Shown one piece after another: positions 11,792 through 23,710 of a stretch of DNA of 64,000 bases. A program made the translations under genes and the position numbers. Position 1 is the stretch's first letter. Every line of letters begins with the position of its first letter. Under the pieces are notes generated by a model. It was not told where the DNA came from and did no database searches. It saw nothing but the letters and a program-made list of their open reading frames with translations. The stretch comes from Paracyclopina nana (taxonomy: Eukaryota > Arthropoda > Copepoda > Cyclopoida > Cyclopettidae): positions 6,262,001-6,326,000 of the forward strand of contig JAGUCH010000003.1 in assembly GCA_019096065.1 (NCBI GenBank), in the 5' to 3' direction.

Positions 11792-13176
11792 GGCCCGATC
11801 CGTGGCAGGTTTTTTCATAGGCACTTAGTGACTATGTAAACGTGACTATATACCAGCCTACTTAAGTAGCTACTATTTAAGTAGCTTTACTGCAAGTATT
11901 TAAATAGCATACCATGGCATTTAAATAGCATGTCAATGTGCTTAAATACTTGGTGACTATCAACAATAATAAGTAGTGTCAACAACAACTGTTTCTTCCA
12001 AAAAAATCCATTTTGATCCGAGATTGGCTTAATTTATTTAAGCAATTGCTTTACAAATGTCAAAAATAACTAATCTTTGAGCAGCTCTCTTTAGATATTA
12101 TCATAGATCTTACTCCTCAGAAAGCACAACATTTAGAGAAACCAAGCCATAATTTATTTTCATAATTCTAAGAAATGTCTGAAACAATATACAAAGTTCA
12201 ATTTGCAGTCATGAATGGCCAGAATTAGTGGCCGTGGAAGCCAGAGATTGCAGTCTTTCATGGCCTGAATTTGATGTCTTGAAAGCCTGAGAATATTAGT
12301 TTTGAACTTATCGCTCTGTCATTGGCCACAAAATACCAATAAAGCCCCAATTGGCGGATTGACCTTCTCCTCAAGCATCTTTTCTGGTACATCTGCTTAA
12401 ATCCGAGACCACAAAAATCCGCTCTGTTAAAATCTGCTCATCAAAAATCGGTTAATTGCACATTAGATGAAAAAATTTGCTTAATCACTGTAACTTGACT
12501 TTACAGAAAATGCAAGGGATCCCAATCTTGATCCTGGGTCATATATGTACTCGTACAAGTTGCCAAATATTTTGGGTGATGAATCCTGATGAATATCTTT
12601 AAAATATAATAATTTTTTTTGGGACAAAGATTTTCCCAGACATAAGTTTTTCGGAGTAGATAATCACGGAGCTGATTTTAACGGAATTGTTTTTAACAGT
12701 ACGGATTTTTGCAGATACGGATTTGAACAGAAAATTTTTTGGCCTCATTCCAGTGTGGTAGAGTGGCATGGATAAGGTGCAATGGAGGTGACTGGTAGAG
12801 TAAAGGCCGGTGTATTAAAGGACGGTCAGCTCACCAATTTTTCTTGAGGTTATATACTTTTTTTGGGGCCTAACTTACTAGATCACGAAGAAGGAATCAA
12901 GAATGACTCAGTAAATGTCTACCTACCTATCCTGATGATTTATTAAAGGATCCTACTTCTATCCTGCCTAGATTAGTTTATCACATTCATTTATGACATC
13001 AAAAAGACCAATGATACAAAAATTCAACATCAAAAAGATACAGATAATTCATTAGCTCTTCAATTCTTGGATAGCACTTCATCATTGAAGCCATTTTAAC
13101 ATAGTTGACCCAACGTACATATTACTAGAAATAGAAAGCCTTCTTTATTGCACATGATGTTTTAATTCAAATCATC

Positions 13177-14838
13177 CTCACCTTCCACCAAACTCAGAGG
13201 CCACAGCTAACATATGCCTTGACATTAGTTCATGTGCCTCAATATAGAGCAATCAAAGCTGCTCACCTTCCACCAAAGTCAGAGGCCACAGCTAACATAT
13301 GCATTGACATAAGTTCATGTGCCTCATACAGCTGTTGCTCACCTTCCGCCAAACTCAGAGGCCACAGCTATCTCAAGCCTTGACATCATAAGTTCATGTG
13401 CCTCAAAAAAGAGCTACCAAAGCTGCTCACCATCCACCTAAGTCTGAGGCCACAGCTAGCATATGCCTTGACATATGACCACGTGCCTCAAAATAGAGCA
13501 ATCAAAGCTCCTCCTTCCACCAAAGTCAGAGGCCACAGCCAACATATGCCTTGACATAAGTTCATGTGACTCAAAATAGAGCAACCAAAGCTGCTCACCT
13601 TCCACCTAAGTCCGAGGCCACAGCTTAATCATGCCTTGACATCATAAGTACATGTGCCTCAAAATAGAGCAGCCAAAGCTACTGCTCACCTTCCACCAAA
13701 CTCAGAGGCCACAGCTATCTCAAGCCTTGACATCATGAGTTCATGTGCCGCAAAATAGAGCAACCAAAGCTGCTCACCATCCACCTAAGTCTGAGGCCAC
13801 AGCTAGCATATGCCTTGACATATGACCACATGCCTCAAAATAAAGCAATCAAAGCTCCTACTTCCACCAAACTCAGAGGCCACAGCTAACTCATGCATTG
13901 ACACAAGTTCATGTGCCTCAAAATAGAGCAGCCAAAGCTACTGCTCACCTTCCACCAAACTCAGAGGCCACAGCTATCTCAAGCCTTGACATCATGAGTT
14001 CATGTGCCGCAAAATAGAGCAACCAAAGCTGCTCACCATCCACCTAAGTCTGAGGCCACAGCTAGCATATGCCTTGACATATGACCACATGCCTCAAAAT
14101 AAAGCAATCAAAGCTTCTACTTCCACCAAACTCAGAGGCCACAGCTAACTCATGCATTGACACAAGTTCATGTGCCTCAAAATAGAGCAGCCAAAGCTGC
14201 TGCTCACCATCCACCAAACTCAAGAGGCCACAGCTATCTCATGCCTTGACATCATAAGTTCATGTGCCTCAAAATAGAGGCTCACCCGAGGCCACAGCTA
14301 GCATATGCCTCAAAATATTGCAATCAAAGCTGCCCTCCTTCCACCAAACTCAGAGGCCACAGCTAGCATATGCATTGACATAAGTTCATGTGCCTCAAAC
14401 ACAGCTGCAAAAGCTGCTGCTCACCTTCTGCCAAACTAAGAGGCCACAGCTAGCATATGCATTGACATAAGTTCATGTGCCTCAAAATAGAGCAGCCAAA
14501 GCTGCTGCTCACTTTCCACCAAACTCAGAGACCACAGCTAGCATATGCCTTGACATATGACCAAGTGCCTCAAAATATAGCAATCAAAGCTGCCCTCCTT
14601 CCACCAAACTCAGAGACCACAGCTAGCATATGCCTTGACATATGACCATATGCCTCAAAATATAGCAATCAAAGCTGCCCTCCTTCCACCAAACTCATAG
14701 GCCACAGCTAACATATGCCTTGACATAAGTTCATGTGCCTCAAAATAGAGCAACCAAAGCTGCTCACCTTCCACCTAAGTCCGAGGCCACAGCTAGCATA
14801 TGCCTTGACATAAGATCAATTGCCTCAAAAAAGAGCAT
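13177..14838. repeat. Tandem array A, about 85-bp monomers
   Basis: About 20 diverged monomers of roughly 70-95 bp, each containing variants of CTTCCACCAAACTCAGAGG, CCACAGCTA(ACATATG), CCTTGACAT, TTCATGTGCCTCAAAATAG and AGCAACCAAAGCTGC. Within the array a three-monomer unit of about 259 bp repeats nearly exactly, with copies starting near 13671 and 13930, a simple higher-order repeat. It lies entirely within the TIR element and has no coding potential. Confidence 0.9.
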
Positions 14839-14847
14839 TTCTAGCAC

Positions 14848-16110
14848 AACACTAGGCATCACTGATGAGAATCTGGCCATTAAACCTTGAAAGAGTGAAC
14901 TCTCCCAATTATTATCGACGTACCCCACCAGCTTATCCATAGAGCAACACTTACTCTAACATTCTAAAGTGATCATAAATATCATTGCCATTCTAAGGCA
15001 TGTAAGGTTGGACAGCTAGGCATCACTGATGAGAATCTGGCCGTTAAACCTTGGAAGAGAGAACTCTCCCAATATTATTCGACGTACCCCACCAGCTTAT
15101 CCATAGAGCAACTCTTACACTAATTTGCTAACCCTCTAAAGTGACCACTGATATGATTGCCATTCTAGGGCAAGTAAGGTTGGACAGCTAGGCATCACTG
15201 ATGAGAATCTGGCCGTTAAACATTGGAAGAGAGAACTCTCCCAATATTATTCGACGTACCCCACCAGCTTATCCATAGAGCAACTCTTACACTAATTTGC
15301 TAACATTCTAATGTGATCACTGATATGATTGCCATTCTAGGGCAAGTAAGGTTGGACAGCTAGGCATCACTGATGAGAATCTGGCCGTTAAACCTTGGAA
15401 GAGAGAACTCTCCCAATATTATTCGACGTACCCCACCAGCTTATCCATAGAGCAACTCTTACACTAATTTGCTAACCCTCTAAAGTGACCACTGATATGA
15501 TTGCCATTCTAGGGCAAGTAAGGTTGGACAGCTAGGCATCACTGATGAGAATCTGGCCGTTAAACCTTGAAAGAGTGAACTCTCCCAATATTATTCGACG
15601 TACCCCACCAGCTTATCCATAGAGCAACTCTTACACTAATTTGCTAACATTCTAATGTGATCACTGATATGATTGCCATTCTAAGGCATGTAAGGTTGGA
15701 CAGCTAGGCATCACTGATGAGAATCTGGCCGTTAAACCTTGAAAGAGTGAACTCTCCCAATATTATTCGACGTACCCCACCAGCTTATCCATAGAGCAAC
15801 TCTTACACTAATTTGCTAACATTCTAATGTGATCACTGATATGATTGCCATTCTAGGGCAAGTAAGGTTGGACAGCTAGGCATCACTGATGAGAATCTGG
15901 CCGTTAAACCTTGAAAGAGAGAACTCCCACAATTATTATCGACGTACCCCACCAGCTTATCCATAGAGCAACACTTACTCCTAACATTCTAAAGTGATCA
16001 TAAATATCATTGCCATTCTACGGCAAGTAAGGTTGGACAGCTAGAATCTGGCTACTCTGATGTAATTACTGATATGATTGCCATTCTAAGCCATGTAAGG
16101 TTATTTTTAG
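14848..16110. repeat. Tandem array B, about 172-bp monomers
   Basis: Seven full units and one partial unit begin CTAGGCATCACTGATGAG at about 14852, 15016, 15188, 15360, 15532, 15703 and 15876, with a partial at 16041. Periods are 164-173 bp. The units are very similar, suggesting recent amplification. Each contains an imperfect hairpin, TTGGAAGAGAGAACTCTCCC, and a conserved CGACGTACCCCACCAGC block. Unrelated in sequence to array A, which it directly abuts. Confidence 0.93.
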
Positions 16111-16327
16111 GCCAAAATCGTTGGTTTATAGGTACCAATTTTTGGCGCCAAAAATCAGCTTTCATCTAGGCTAATTTCTCCACTTTCAAATGCGCCATTT
16201 TTCAGGTCCAAATTCGGCAGCTTTTGCACTCATAAAAAAGACCTGCAAAAAGATTTCATTATTTAATTGATTCTAAACTATTAAGTACATTGATCCGTAC
16301 CGTTTTTCAGCTTTTAAGTCATCTGTC

Positions 16328-17042
16328 GGTGATTTTTGAGGTTGAATCAGCGATTTTTGAGGTTGAATCGGCGATTTTGGATGCCTTCTTGGCGACTTTT
16401 GAGGCCGATTAGGTGATTTCCGAGGCCAAATCGGCGATTTTCGAGGTCAAATCGGCGATTTTCGAGGCCGAATCGGCGATTTCCGAGGTCAAAATCGGCG
16501 ATTTCCGAGGCAGAATCGGCGATTTTCGAGGCCGAATCGGCAATTTTCGAGGCCAGATTCGGCGATTTTCGAGGTCAAATCAGCGACTTTCGAGGTCAAT
16601 TCGGCGTTTTTTGAGGTTAAATTGGCGATATTTGAGGTTGAATCGGCGATTTTCTTGACTTAAGTCCGATTTCCGAGGTCGAATCGGCAATTTTCGAGGT
16701 CAAATCGGCGATTTCCGAGGCCGAATCGGCGATTTCCGAGGTCGAATCGGCGATTTCCAAGGCCGAATCGGCGATTTCCGAGGCCAAATCGACGATTTCC
16801 GAGGTCGAATTGGCTATTTTCGAGGTCAAATCGGCAATTTCCGAGGCCGAATCGGCGATTTCCGAGGTCAAAATCGGCGATTTCCGAGGCCAAAATCAGC
16901 GATTTCCGAGGCCGAATCGGCGATTTTCGAGGCCAGACTCGGCGATTTTCGAGGTCGAATCGGCAACTTTCGAGGTCAAATCGGCGATTTTCGAGGTCAA
17001 ATTGGCGATATTTGAGGTTGAATCGGCGATTTTCTTGACTTG
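16328..17042. repeat. Tandem array C, 21-bp minisatellite
   Basis: About 30 units of a 21-bp motif like CGGCGATTTTCGAGGTCGAAT, in two blocks that each end with the same tail, CGGCGATTTTCTTGACTT (about 16650 and 17030). The block with its tail therefore seems to have been duplicated. Because 21 is a multiple of three, several frames stay open on both strands, giving long spurious ORFs of the type (AIFEVES)n. These are not genes. Confidence 0.93.
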
Positions 17043-17436
17043 AGTCTCACATGCCGTTTTCCTTTGCAACGTCGGCGGTCGGCCCAGCAATAGTAAAAAG
17101 TAAACAAAAGCAAATGTGCACATTTTGGGTGGTTATTTTTGGATTCTTCAAATAAGACGGCTGATTTTGGCTTTTTTGGGAAGTATTGGCATCATTTCTC
17201 AGCTCACAAGATGTCAGACATAGTCAGCATGTATTTAAATACTATAAGGAAAAACTGGCTCAAAGACTGATCAAAAGCACATAGTCAGCCATGAGTTGCT
17301 TTTTATGTAATGCAGCTCGCAATAGTCAGCCATTTTACTTCAATGAAATAAAAGACTCAAGCTGACTATCGCAGCTACTTAAGCACGTTTACATAGTCAC
17401 ATAGTGCCTATGAAAAAACACGCCACGGATCGGGCC

Positions 17437-17969
17437 CAACTCTCGCTGCCACCTTCCAATCATGCCAGGATACCACAATGATAATGCATGAGGCCCTTTT
17501 CGTACAAAGATCCTGCATGCCTTCCTAAATGTGTAGCCTTGATGACAAAACTGTTAAAGCTGTTGCGCCTGGCTTGCTTTCCCATAATACCAATCTCAGC
17601 ATTGATGAAAGCTGTTGCAAGAGCTATGTTGTAGTGTCGTGTAATTGATTCTGTAGTGACAACATCATGGATACACATATAGCCAGCTGCTTGCTATAGT
17701 ATATTTATCAGCGCAGAAATGCTAAAGAAAGGCCACGGTTTTATTAGGGACCTTTTTTGATACGATGTTGCATCACAGGAAACTTTTTTGCCTTTGACTG
17801 TTCTCACCTCCTGACATAATTAAACTTCTTTGTCTGCTGTCAGAAAGTCTTTCCTCTCAGCTTTCTTCGGAAAATGACTTCAAGCAGCGGGAACGCTTGA
17901 GCTGGAAGCAAGTAGTGCTTGAATTTTTGCAAGAGACCAAATAACATCAACGACCAAGTCGAGCCCTGT
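17437..17969. other. Intergenic, nothing recognised
   Basis: Unique sequence between the TIR element and the small MITE. A 72-codon minus-strand open frame at 17460-17678 has no features I recognise. Confidence 0.4.
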
Positions 17970-18257
17970 TACCCAACCAGAAATTCTGAGCCCTCATACG
18001 CCAAAAAAAACCCTTATCCCTTAGTGAAACTGATACGTTTTATCAACATAGAGTTTTAAGTCATTATGTAACATTAACTGCCTTGACACCTAGGTAAAAT
18101 CGAAAACACCAATTTTTCCTGTCACCTTCGATTTTTTTACTTAGGTGGTACGGAAGTTAATGTTACATAACGACATTAAATCAACTTGGGTAAAACGAAG
18201 GAGTGCAAAAACGTTACTATATCTTTCAGAAAACTTGGGAAATGTTCTGGTTGGGTA
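17970..18257. mobile_element. 288-bp MITE-like foldback element
   Basis: The ends are a perfect 13-bp inverted repeat: TACCCAACCAGAA at 17970-17982 and TTCTGGTTGGGTA at 18245-18257. The interior is itself a long imperfect palindrome. Its arms, at about 18034-18105 and 18122-18196, share blocks such as TTATGTAACATTAACT and AGTTAATGTTACATAA, with a loop near 18106-18121. There is no coding capacity, and I saw no clear target-site duplication. Confidence 0.75.
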
Positions 18258-19865
18258 GGAATTGCCAAGAAAAAAGCCAATTAATTAAAATGTACAAGTA
18301 AGCTTATGCCTCATGTCATCTCAATCACAAGAGATTAATACAGAGTTACCTCGCAAATCTAATTTGGGAAAAAGCAATTATAGTGTTCCAAGCTGAAAAT
18401 GAAAAGCTTGACCTCGATGTTGGTTAACATCGCCTAACTTACCCTAGCTAAAAGCTTGTGCGCGTTATGCAATATTACTACAGTCACATTAATTATCGAC
18501 AAAGTGGCATGACAGCAATCAATTTGATTTGCGTTTGCTTTTATGCCCTCATATGCTTTTTATTCCCATTCACTTGAATCAATATGTTATGAATACGATG
18601 AAAACTGTTTTCTTGTTATGAACTTCAAAACTATTTACGTTTTCCAGGCTTTCACGAGGCCGAGAGCTTTCTTATAATCGGATCTCCACATTTCACATTT
18701 CAAGATACTTAAAGTTATTTAGCTTTTAATCTTCCTAAAAATATCTTGGTAACCAAATAATAATGATAATGACATTTGCAAGTTTCTAAGAAAGGAAGTA
18801 CTTCAAAGGTGTAATTAGTGTACGGCGAGTCCAGCTTTTGTCAGTGAGCATGATGAGATTTTCTGCTACGTTTCTTCTGCTTTTGACTTCGTCTCCACGT
18901 CTGGTGGGGGGATTTTCCTCCAAAGAAAAAAAGAGAATGATTAAAACTCAAAATCTTGGAAAAGAAAGCACGCGACAATGCATGTATAGCACATTTATAG
19001 TGCATGAAAGGTCATTGTGTAACATCCCAATAGTTTTTTGAGATAATATTTAACTATGAAGCAATCAATGTATCAAAATGTGTTTATTTAATTGTTTGTG
19101 AAAAAGGGGATTTTTCAAGGAACGTCATGTATTGTTTCTTTTCTTTATGAAAGATAACTTTCGGCTAAAACATGAGTAGCTTAGATTAACTTTAATATGT
19201 GACCAGGCACTAATGACAAATCTAACATGGAATTTTTTTTATTTTACGCTCTCATGCGGGACTTCGGTGCATTTTAGCTTAATTTAAAAAATGTTATGTT
19301 ACGATTCCTAGATACTTCAAAATTAGCTCTAGTGAGGAACAATAGGAAATGAGAAAGCATTGCTCGAACCTTTCAAATAATATTATGATAGAATTACTTT
19401 AAAACGTTCCATAATACAGATATCCATCATTTTTTGAGAGCAGATATGCTGATCATCGATCATTATTTCTATGAAAGTACGTGTTGTGATGCGTCATCAT
19501 TTGTGCTAAAACAGCGCTGTGATATGTTCTAGTTTTTAAAGGGCTCTACAAAATTAATGTGACGTGACAGTTGAGAAGGGGGACCTTCCTTTCATTTTCG
19601 AACTTTTTGGGCCAATTTTTTTCACACTTATTTGCATGATTTGCGTAATATAACTACCTGGAAGGTATAGTTGCTTGTCCAGTAATCTTTTGGCTTTTTA
19701 AATTAAACTATAGATTTTTATCCGATTTCAAAAATCCCACAAGGCAAGTTTATTTCTTAAAATCTACAAACTTCGTTCATTCATTTTTCGTCCATAAATA
19801 AAATTAGCGCATCGTGAATGCGTTTTGTTGCATATCTTCAACTGCATGCATAGGGACAATCAAAT
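18258..19865. other. AT-rich intergenic, nothing recognised
   Basis: No protein family or RNA gene is visible. An open frame at 18838-19041 contains a signal-peptide-like start (MMRFSATFLLLLTSSP), but nothing after it is recognisable and no exon structure supports it. Confidence 0.4.
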
Positions 19866-20373
19866 CCCAGCGAACCCTTTTCAGGAGTCGTGTGAAATAT
19901 CGAAATATTTTTCTTTTTCGTTTCATCAATTTATTTTTAGAAAACTGTAAGAAACAATTTTGAAAGTTGTTTTTTTCAATTTTTATGAAACGGCTTTTTT
20001 ATTTCGTTTCGTTTTTCTGAAAAAAACTTTTTTATCTCTTTTCTACGAGATTAGAAAAGTGTTTGAAAATAGGTTGGAGCAACATCAATTTTTTGACACT
20101 TTTCTAAAAAATTTTTCTGGAAATTGATAGAAAATCGAAAAAAAATCGGAAAACTACGCTTGATTCGAAACTTCATAGAAATTGAAAATTTTTACTAATT
20201 TTTAATTTTGGGCGCAAACACAAAGATAATTAATGACTTTAGAAGCAAAATTGGACATTTGTAAATGCTTTATTCACCTAGCACATAATTCTAATTAGCA
20301 AATTAGCAAAAAAACACACGTTACATAATGGCTATTCAAATACTTTTGTAATGACATGTTACATGATTGAGCA

Positions 20374-23296
20374 TTAAGTATAGTAAACATCATTTGGGAC
20401 AGAAATTAGAACTTTGTCAGCAAGGACTACCTTACAAAGAACTTTCTTTTTCAGCACCAAGACGTCTTCATCATCTACCTTGTCCATGACCTTAATGAAG
20501 ACATCGTCCCAATCCAGATCTGGCGCTTCTGGAGTGAAGAACTTTTTTGTGAATATCTGATTACATTTGTAATACTTGTCGCCCTCGTTATCAAACACAT
20601 AGTAGAAGAGTCCGTCTCTTGTACAAATAATGTTATTCACAGTTCTTTTTCGGCCGCCAGTCTTCACACAAACTTGGTATCCACAAGCATGATCGTTCAT
20701 GTTGGAGATGAACGATTTTATTAGACATTGCTTAGCAAAGCTTAGTGTGTAGGGTTTAATAATTTTCTTTAAATAAGAAAAAAAACTTTCGAATGGCATG
20801 GCGGAAAAATCACTCAAAGGGCCGATGCGTCGAATCTCAAGCAAATGCGAAAACGTGTGGAGGTTGAAAGAACAGTTAGCCTTGCCAAAGTTGCGCTCAT
20901 ACAGTTTGTAAAACTCACGTTGCTTTCTGAACGCAATACTATTTGGCATAACGTTATCAAAGATTGGATCTGGGAGCAATGCTGCATGAACGATATAACA
21001 GAAGTAGAGCCATGTCTTGATTATTGAGGCCGACATGACAGGTCGCATTGCTGTATAAAGGTGTGTGAAACCACAAGCAATGATGCACAAAAACTCACTA
21101 GCCTTCAAGTGCTTGAAATTATTCTTGATGCTTCGTGGCAGCCTTGGAAACTCTTGCGGAATGCTTTGCGCAAGCCAAAGTTCGTCAAATTTCTTGGCAA
21201 CTTGAGATGCGGCAATTGAAGTTATTTCTTTTGCAGTATTCACTTCGAAAATCAATCCCATTAATGCTCGTCCGACTCCTAAGGCAATATTGTGCATTGG
21301 ATCTGGCACAAAGTCTCGAATTATGTCGAAATTCCTTAGTTGCAGCAATGGTGAGGAGCCTTTGATTCCAAACCTGTCCTTCTGACTTATACTTTCAGGG
21401 TTGTTTTCGATTTTGGAAGCAATTTCCAGCCATTCCTCATGAGTTCTTCTTCTGTAGGTCATCGTTTCAGCATCAAAGCACATTTTTTTTTCTTTTTTCA
21501 GATACTTTCCGATGCAGTAGCACCATTCACATGAACAGTATCCATTGTGTTGCTTGAGCGCCTTTAGTTTAGCCCTCATAGGGCTATCCCCTATAAACTT
21601 TCTAACTATGAAGTCATTGTCCAAACATTCTTGCAATGTGCGACTGACCAAATCTACAATATCTGTCGTTTGTCCTTTTCGGTACAAGTGGATAGCAACG
21701 GGCCATACTTTTCTGCAAGGGAGGAATCGGACACAAAAAACATTCATTTGACAGTCGGAAGACTTTGCCAATGGCACGCCGTCTACAAACAAGTCCACAT
21801 ATTTCTTGCCGTTAAATTCAGTTTTCAAATCAGGAGGGTGAACACTTTTGAAAAACTTATACAACGCCGTCATTTCAACTGTAGACCATTCGCACAGCAA
21901 AAGGTACCTTGGCCTTGGAAATCTCTTCCTTGGAAACTTCGAGCCACTATATTGGTGCACCTCTTTGGTTACTGTGTCAAGGAATTCGTACGTCATTGTG
22001 ACAGGCGGGATTACTTTTTCAAATCGTTTTTTGATGGCTTTGAAAGACAAAAGGGCTCTATCGGTCAAGCTGCGAGCAAAGTTCCAGAGAGCCTTGGCTG
22101 CTCTGTCCGTAATGGCAAGAATTGAGATCAAAAAGAAATATCTCGCATACAGAGAGTGATTCCTTTTCTTAACTGATGGAATAAGTTCCTCTTTTGCGAT
22201 GGCCTCTCGAAAGTCACTAAGGTTCGTGCCGTGAATCATCAAAGCGTTGTCCTCTCTAGGGTCAGTCTCGCCCTCCTCCGCAACCTCTTCCAAAGCATCG
22301 TAGAAAACGTCCTCTGGCTCATTGTCAGGCATGGCAATCATTTCGTCAATTTCAACCTATGAAAAGAAGAGACTTATTAACTGACAACTGCTACTAAAAT
22401 GTAATGATAAAATTACCGGCTCGCCATCGCAATCATCATTTGCATCAGTCAAAGATTCCGACCGATTATTTTCATCAAACTCCAAATTTGGCACTCCCAT
22501 GTGAATCGGAAGCCTTTCCAAAAAGATTTCGGACTGATTAGAGGAATTTAGCGCGTCAGTGTCTGAACCATAATTAAATACAATTGATGAGTCCGCATTT
22601 TCTTCACTTTGATGTTGCCGCCGCTGCATTCCAGATGTAGACGGCTGCGGATCTTCCAAATCATTTTCGACAGTGATAGGGTCATCAACCTCTGATTGAC
22701 CTTTACATCTTTTTGATTGTCGTTCCTCCAGTTCGTCAAAGGTTGGTGTTTCCAAAGTGTTTCCAAAGTCATCAAACATTTCAATTGAATCGTCAAACTC
22801 TGGCGTATCATCGTCCGGACCAATTTCACCAACTGCTTCAAGCTTCCTCTTTAAATTGCGTCGCAAAAGCAATTCGTTACGTTCCAGATCTTTCTGAGCT
22901 TCGCCAGAAATTGGAATCATTTCTTCTTCATTGTCGCTTCTGTTGTCGTCATGTTCAGTTGATGACGACGATGAGTTTTTCAGTTGCTTAACACATTCCT
23001 CAATGTGTTCAGGGTCGTCGGTATTGAACGGGCAAACATTTAAGTGCTCACCGTACAGAGCTTCGTCACGCATCCTGCAAACAATGACTTTTCAATTAAT
23101 TTTGAAATGATGATGCAGCAAAAGAGAGAACTTACATTTCCTCAGTCACTCCCTGTTTTTTTTGCAATTCTCGAACCCTGGCAGCACACCTGTACTGGAT
23201 CATTCGCAAACGTCTTTGGGCTTCATTTGCTCTTATTCTGTAGCGTGCTTGCTTAGCTGCGGCCTCGGCCTTGCTGCGTTCTTTCCTCTTTTTCAT
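20374..23296 (-). CDS. EnSpm/CACTA-like DDE transposase, 933 aa
   Basis: Presumed catalyst of transposon excision and integration in the nucleus. Exons 23296-23136, 23074-22417 and 22356-20374 join in frame (933 aa plus stop). The N-terminus is very basic (KKRKERSKAEAAAKQ) and could bind DNA or serve as a nuclear signal. Residues 60-275 are acidic and Ser-rich. The catalytic core shows FVDGVPLAKSS (D465), IGDSPMR followed by CSCEWC (D530), DPMHNIALGVGRAL, and GPLSDFSAMPFESFFSYLKK (E796). This is the D-D-E arrangement of the CMC transposases. I chose the Met at 23296 because the frame upstream opens only with a GTG. A possible AATAAA lies on the minus strand at 20274-20269. Not a host gene unless domesticated, which the surrounding TIRs argue against. 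Confidence 0.88.
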
Positions 23297-23710
23297 TTTG
23301 ACGTTGAAAAGTTTTGAAAATGGCGTCGGTTTGTTGTATTTTGGCTGCTGCACGTTGCAGTGGCATAAATGGCCGATGCGAAAAAGAACTTTGCAAAAAT
23401 TTAAAAATTACATTTGCAATTTATAAGAAGCATTTGATAAAATTCATTTTAAGGAAAATAATGAAATTTAAAAAATTTAATTATTTCTCCTTTTTCGAGT
23501 CGCCCCAGAAAAGTCTAGAAAATCGAAAGAAAATCGATAACGCCGCATAGGCAGCCACTGCCGGCCAATTCTGCCGCAGCTGCCATCGACAACGGTTAGA
23601 TTCCGCCAAGTCATTCAACTGGCGTCACTTAACGAGAAGCATCCGCCATTTTCAAAAAAATTTGAAATCGTTCCAAATCGCATCCATCCTTGTCTTCTGC
23701 CAAGAATAAG
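23297..23710. promoter_or_regulatory. Shared divergent promoter region of the transposon
   Basis: The 414-bp interval between the two start codons of the transposon's divergent genes must hold both promoters. It contains AT-rich stretches and the motif GAAAATCGAAAGAAAATCG near 23518, similar to the subterminal motifs at the transposon ends. No classical promoter element is clear enough to call. Regulation by the transposase through this motif is speculation. Confidence 0.4.

Larger units (their letters stand above)
11792..17436. mobile_element. 5.6-kb non-autonomous element with 53-bp TIRs and internal satellites
   Basis: The left end, 11792-11844, begins GGCCCGATCCGTGGC. The right end, 17384-17436, is its inverted copy, identical at 49 of 53 positions by eye. 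Shared blocks include TTTTTTCATAGGCACT and GTGACTATGTAAACGTG. Subterminal palindromes built on CTACTTAAGTAG and TATTTAAATA lie inside both ends. The interior has no transposase; it holds three unrelated tandem arrays (13177-14838, 14848-16110, 16328-17042). No target-site duplication is obvious: the flanks read ..accatcat and caactctc... The superfamily cannot be assigned. It probably relied on a transposase supplied elsewhere, which is inference. Confidence 0.8.

Noticed and set aside
14852..16110. Hammerhead ribozyme in array B (CTGATGAG followed by GAAA in some units)
   Set aside because: Stem III can form around GAAAGAG..CTCT, but no complementary stem I flanks CTGATGA, and stem II before GAAA is not paired. 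Most units read GGAA instead of GAAA.
13177..16110. CRISPR-like array
   Set aside because: Units are contiguous or continuously diverged tandem repeats with no unique spacers, in a eukaryotic genome.
16413..17123. Repeat-protein ORFs on both strands
   Set aside because: They are by-products of the 21-bp minisatellite, whose period keeps frames open. Several frames overlap on both strands, and there is no start context or splice support.
17460..17678. 72-codon minus-strand ORF just right of the TIR element
   Set aside because: No recognisable motif, and it is not the continuation of the ORF on the other side of the element, which is on the opposite strand.
18838..19041. ORF starting like a signal peptide
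   Set aside because: The hydrophobic start is short, the rest is unstructured, and there is no second exon or neighbouring support.
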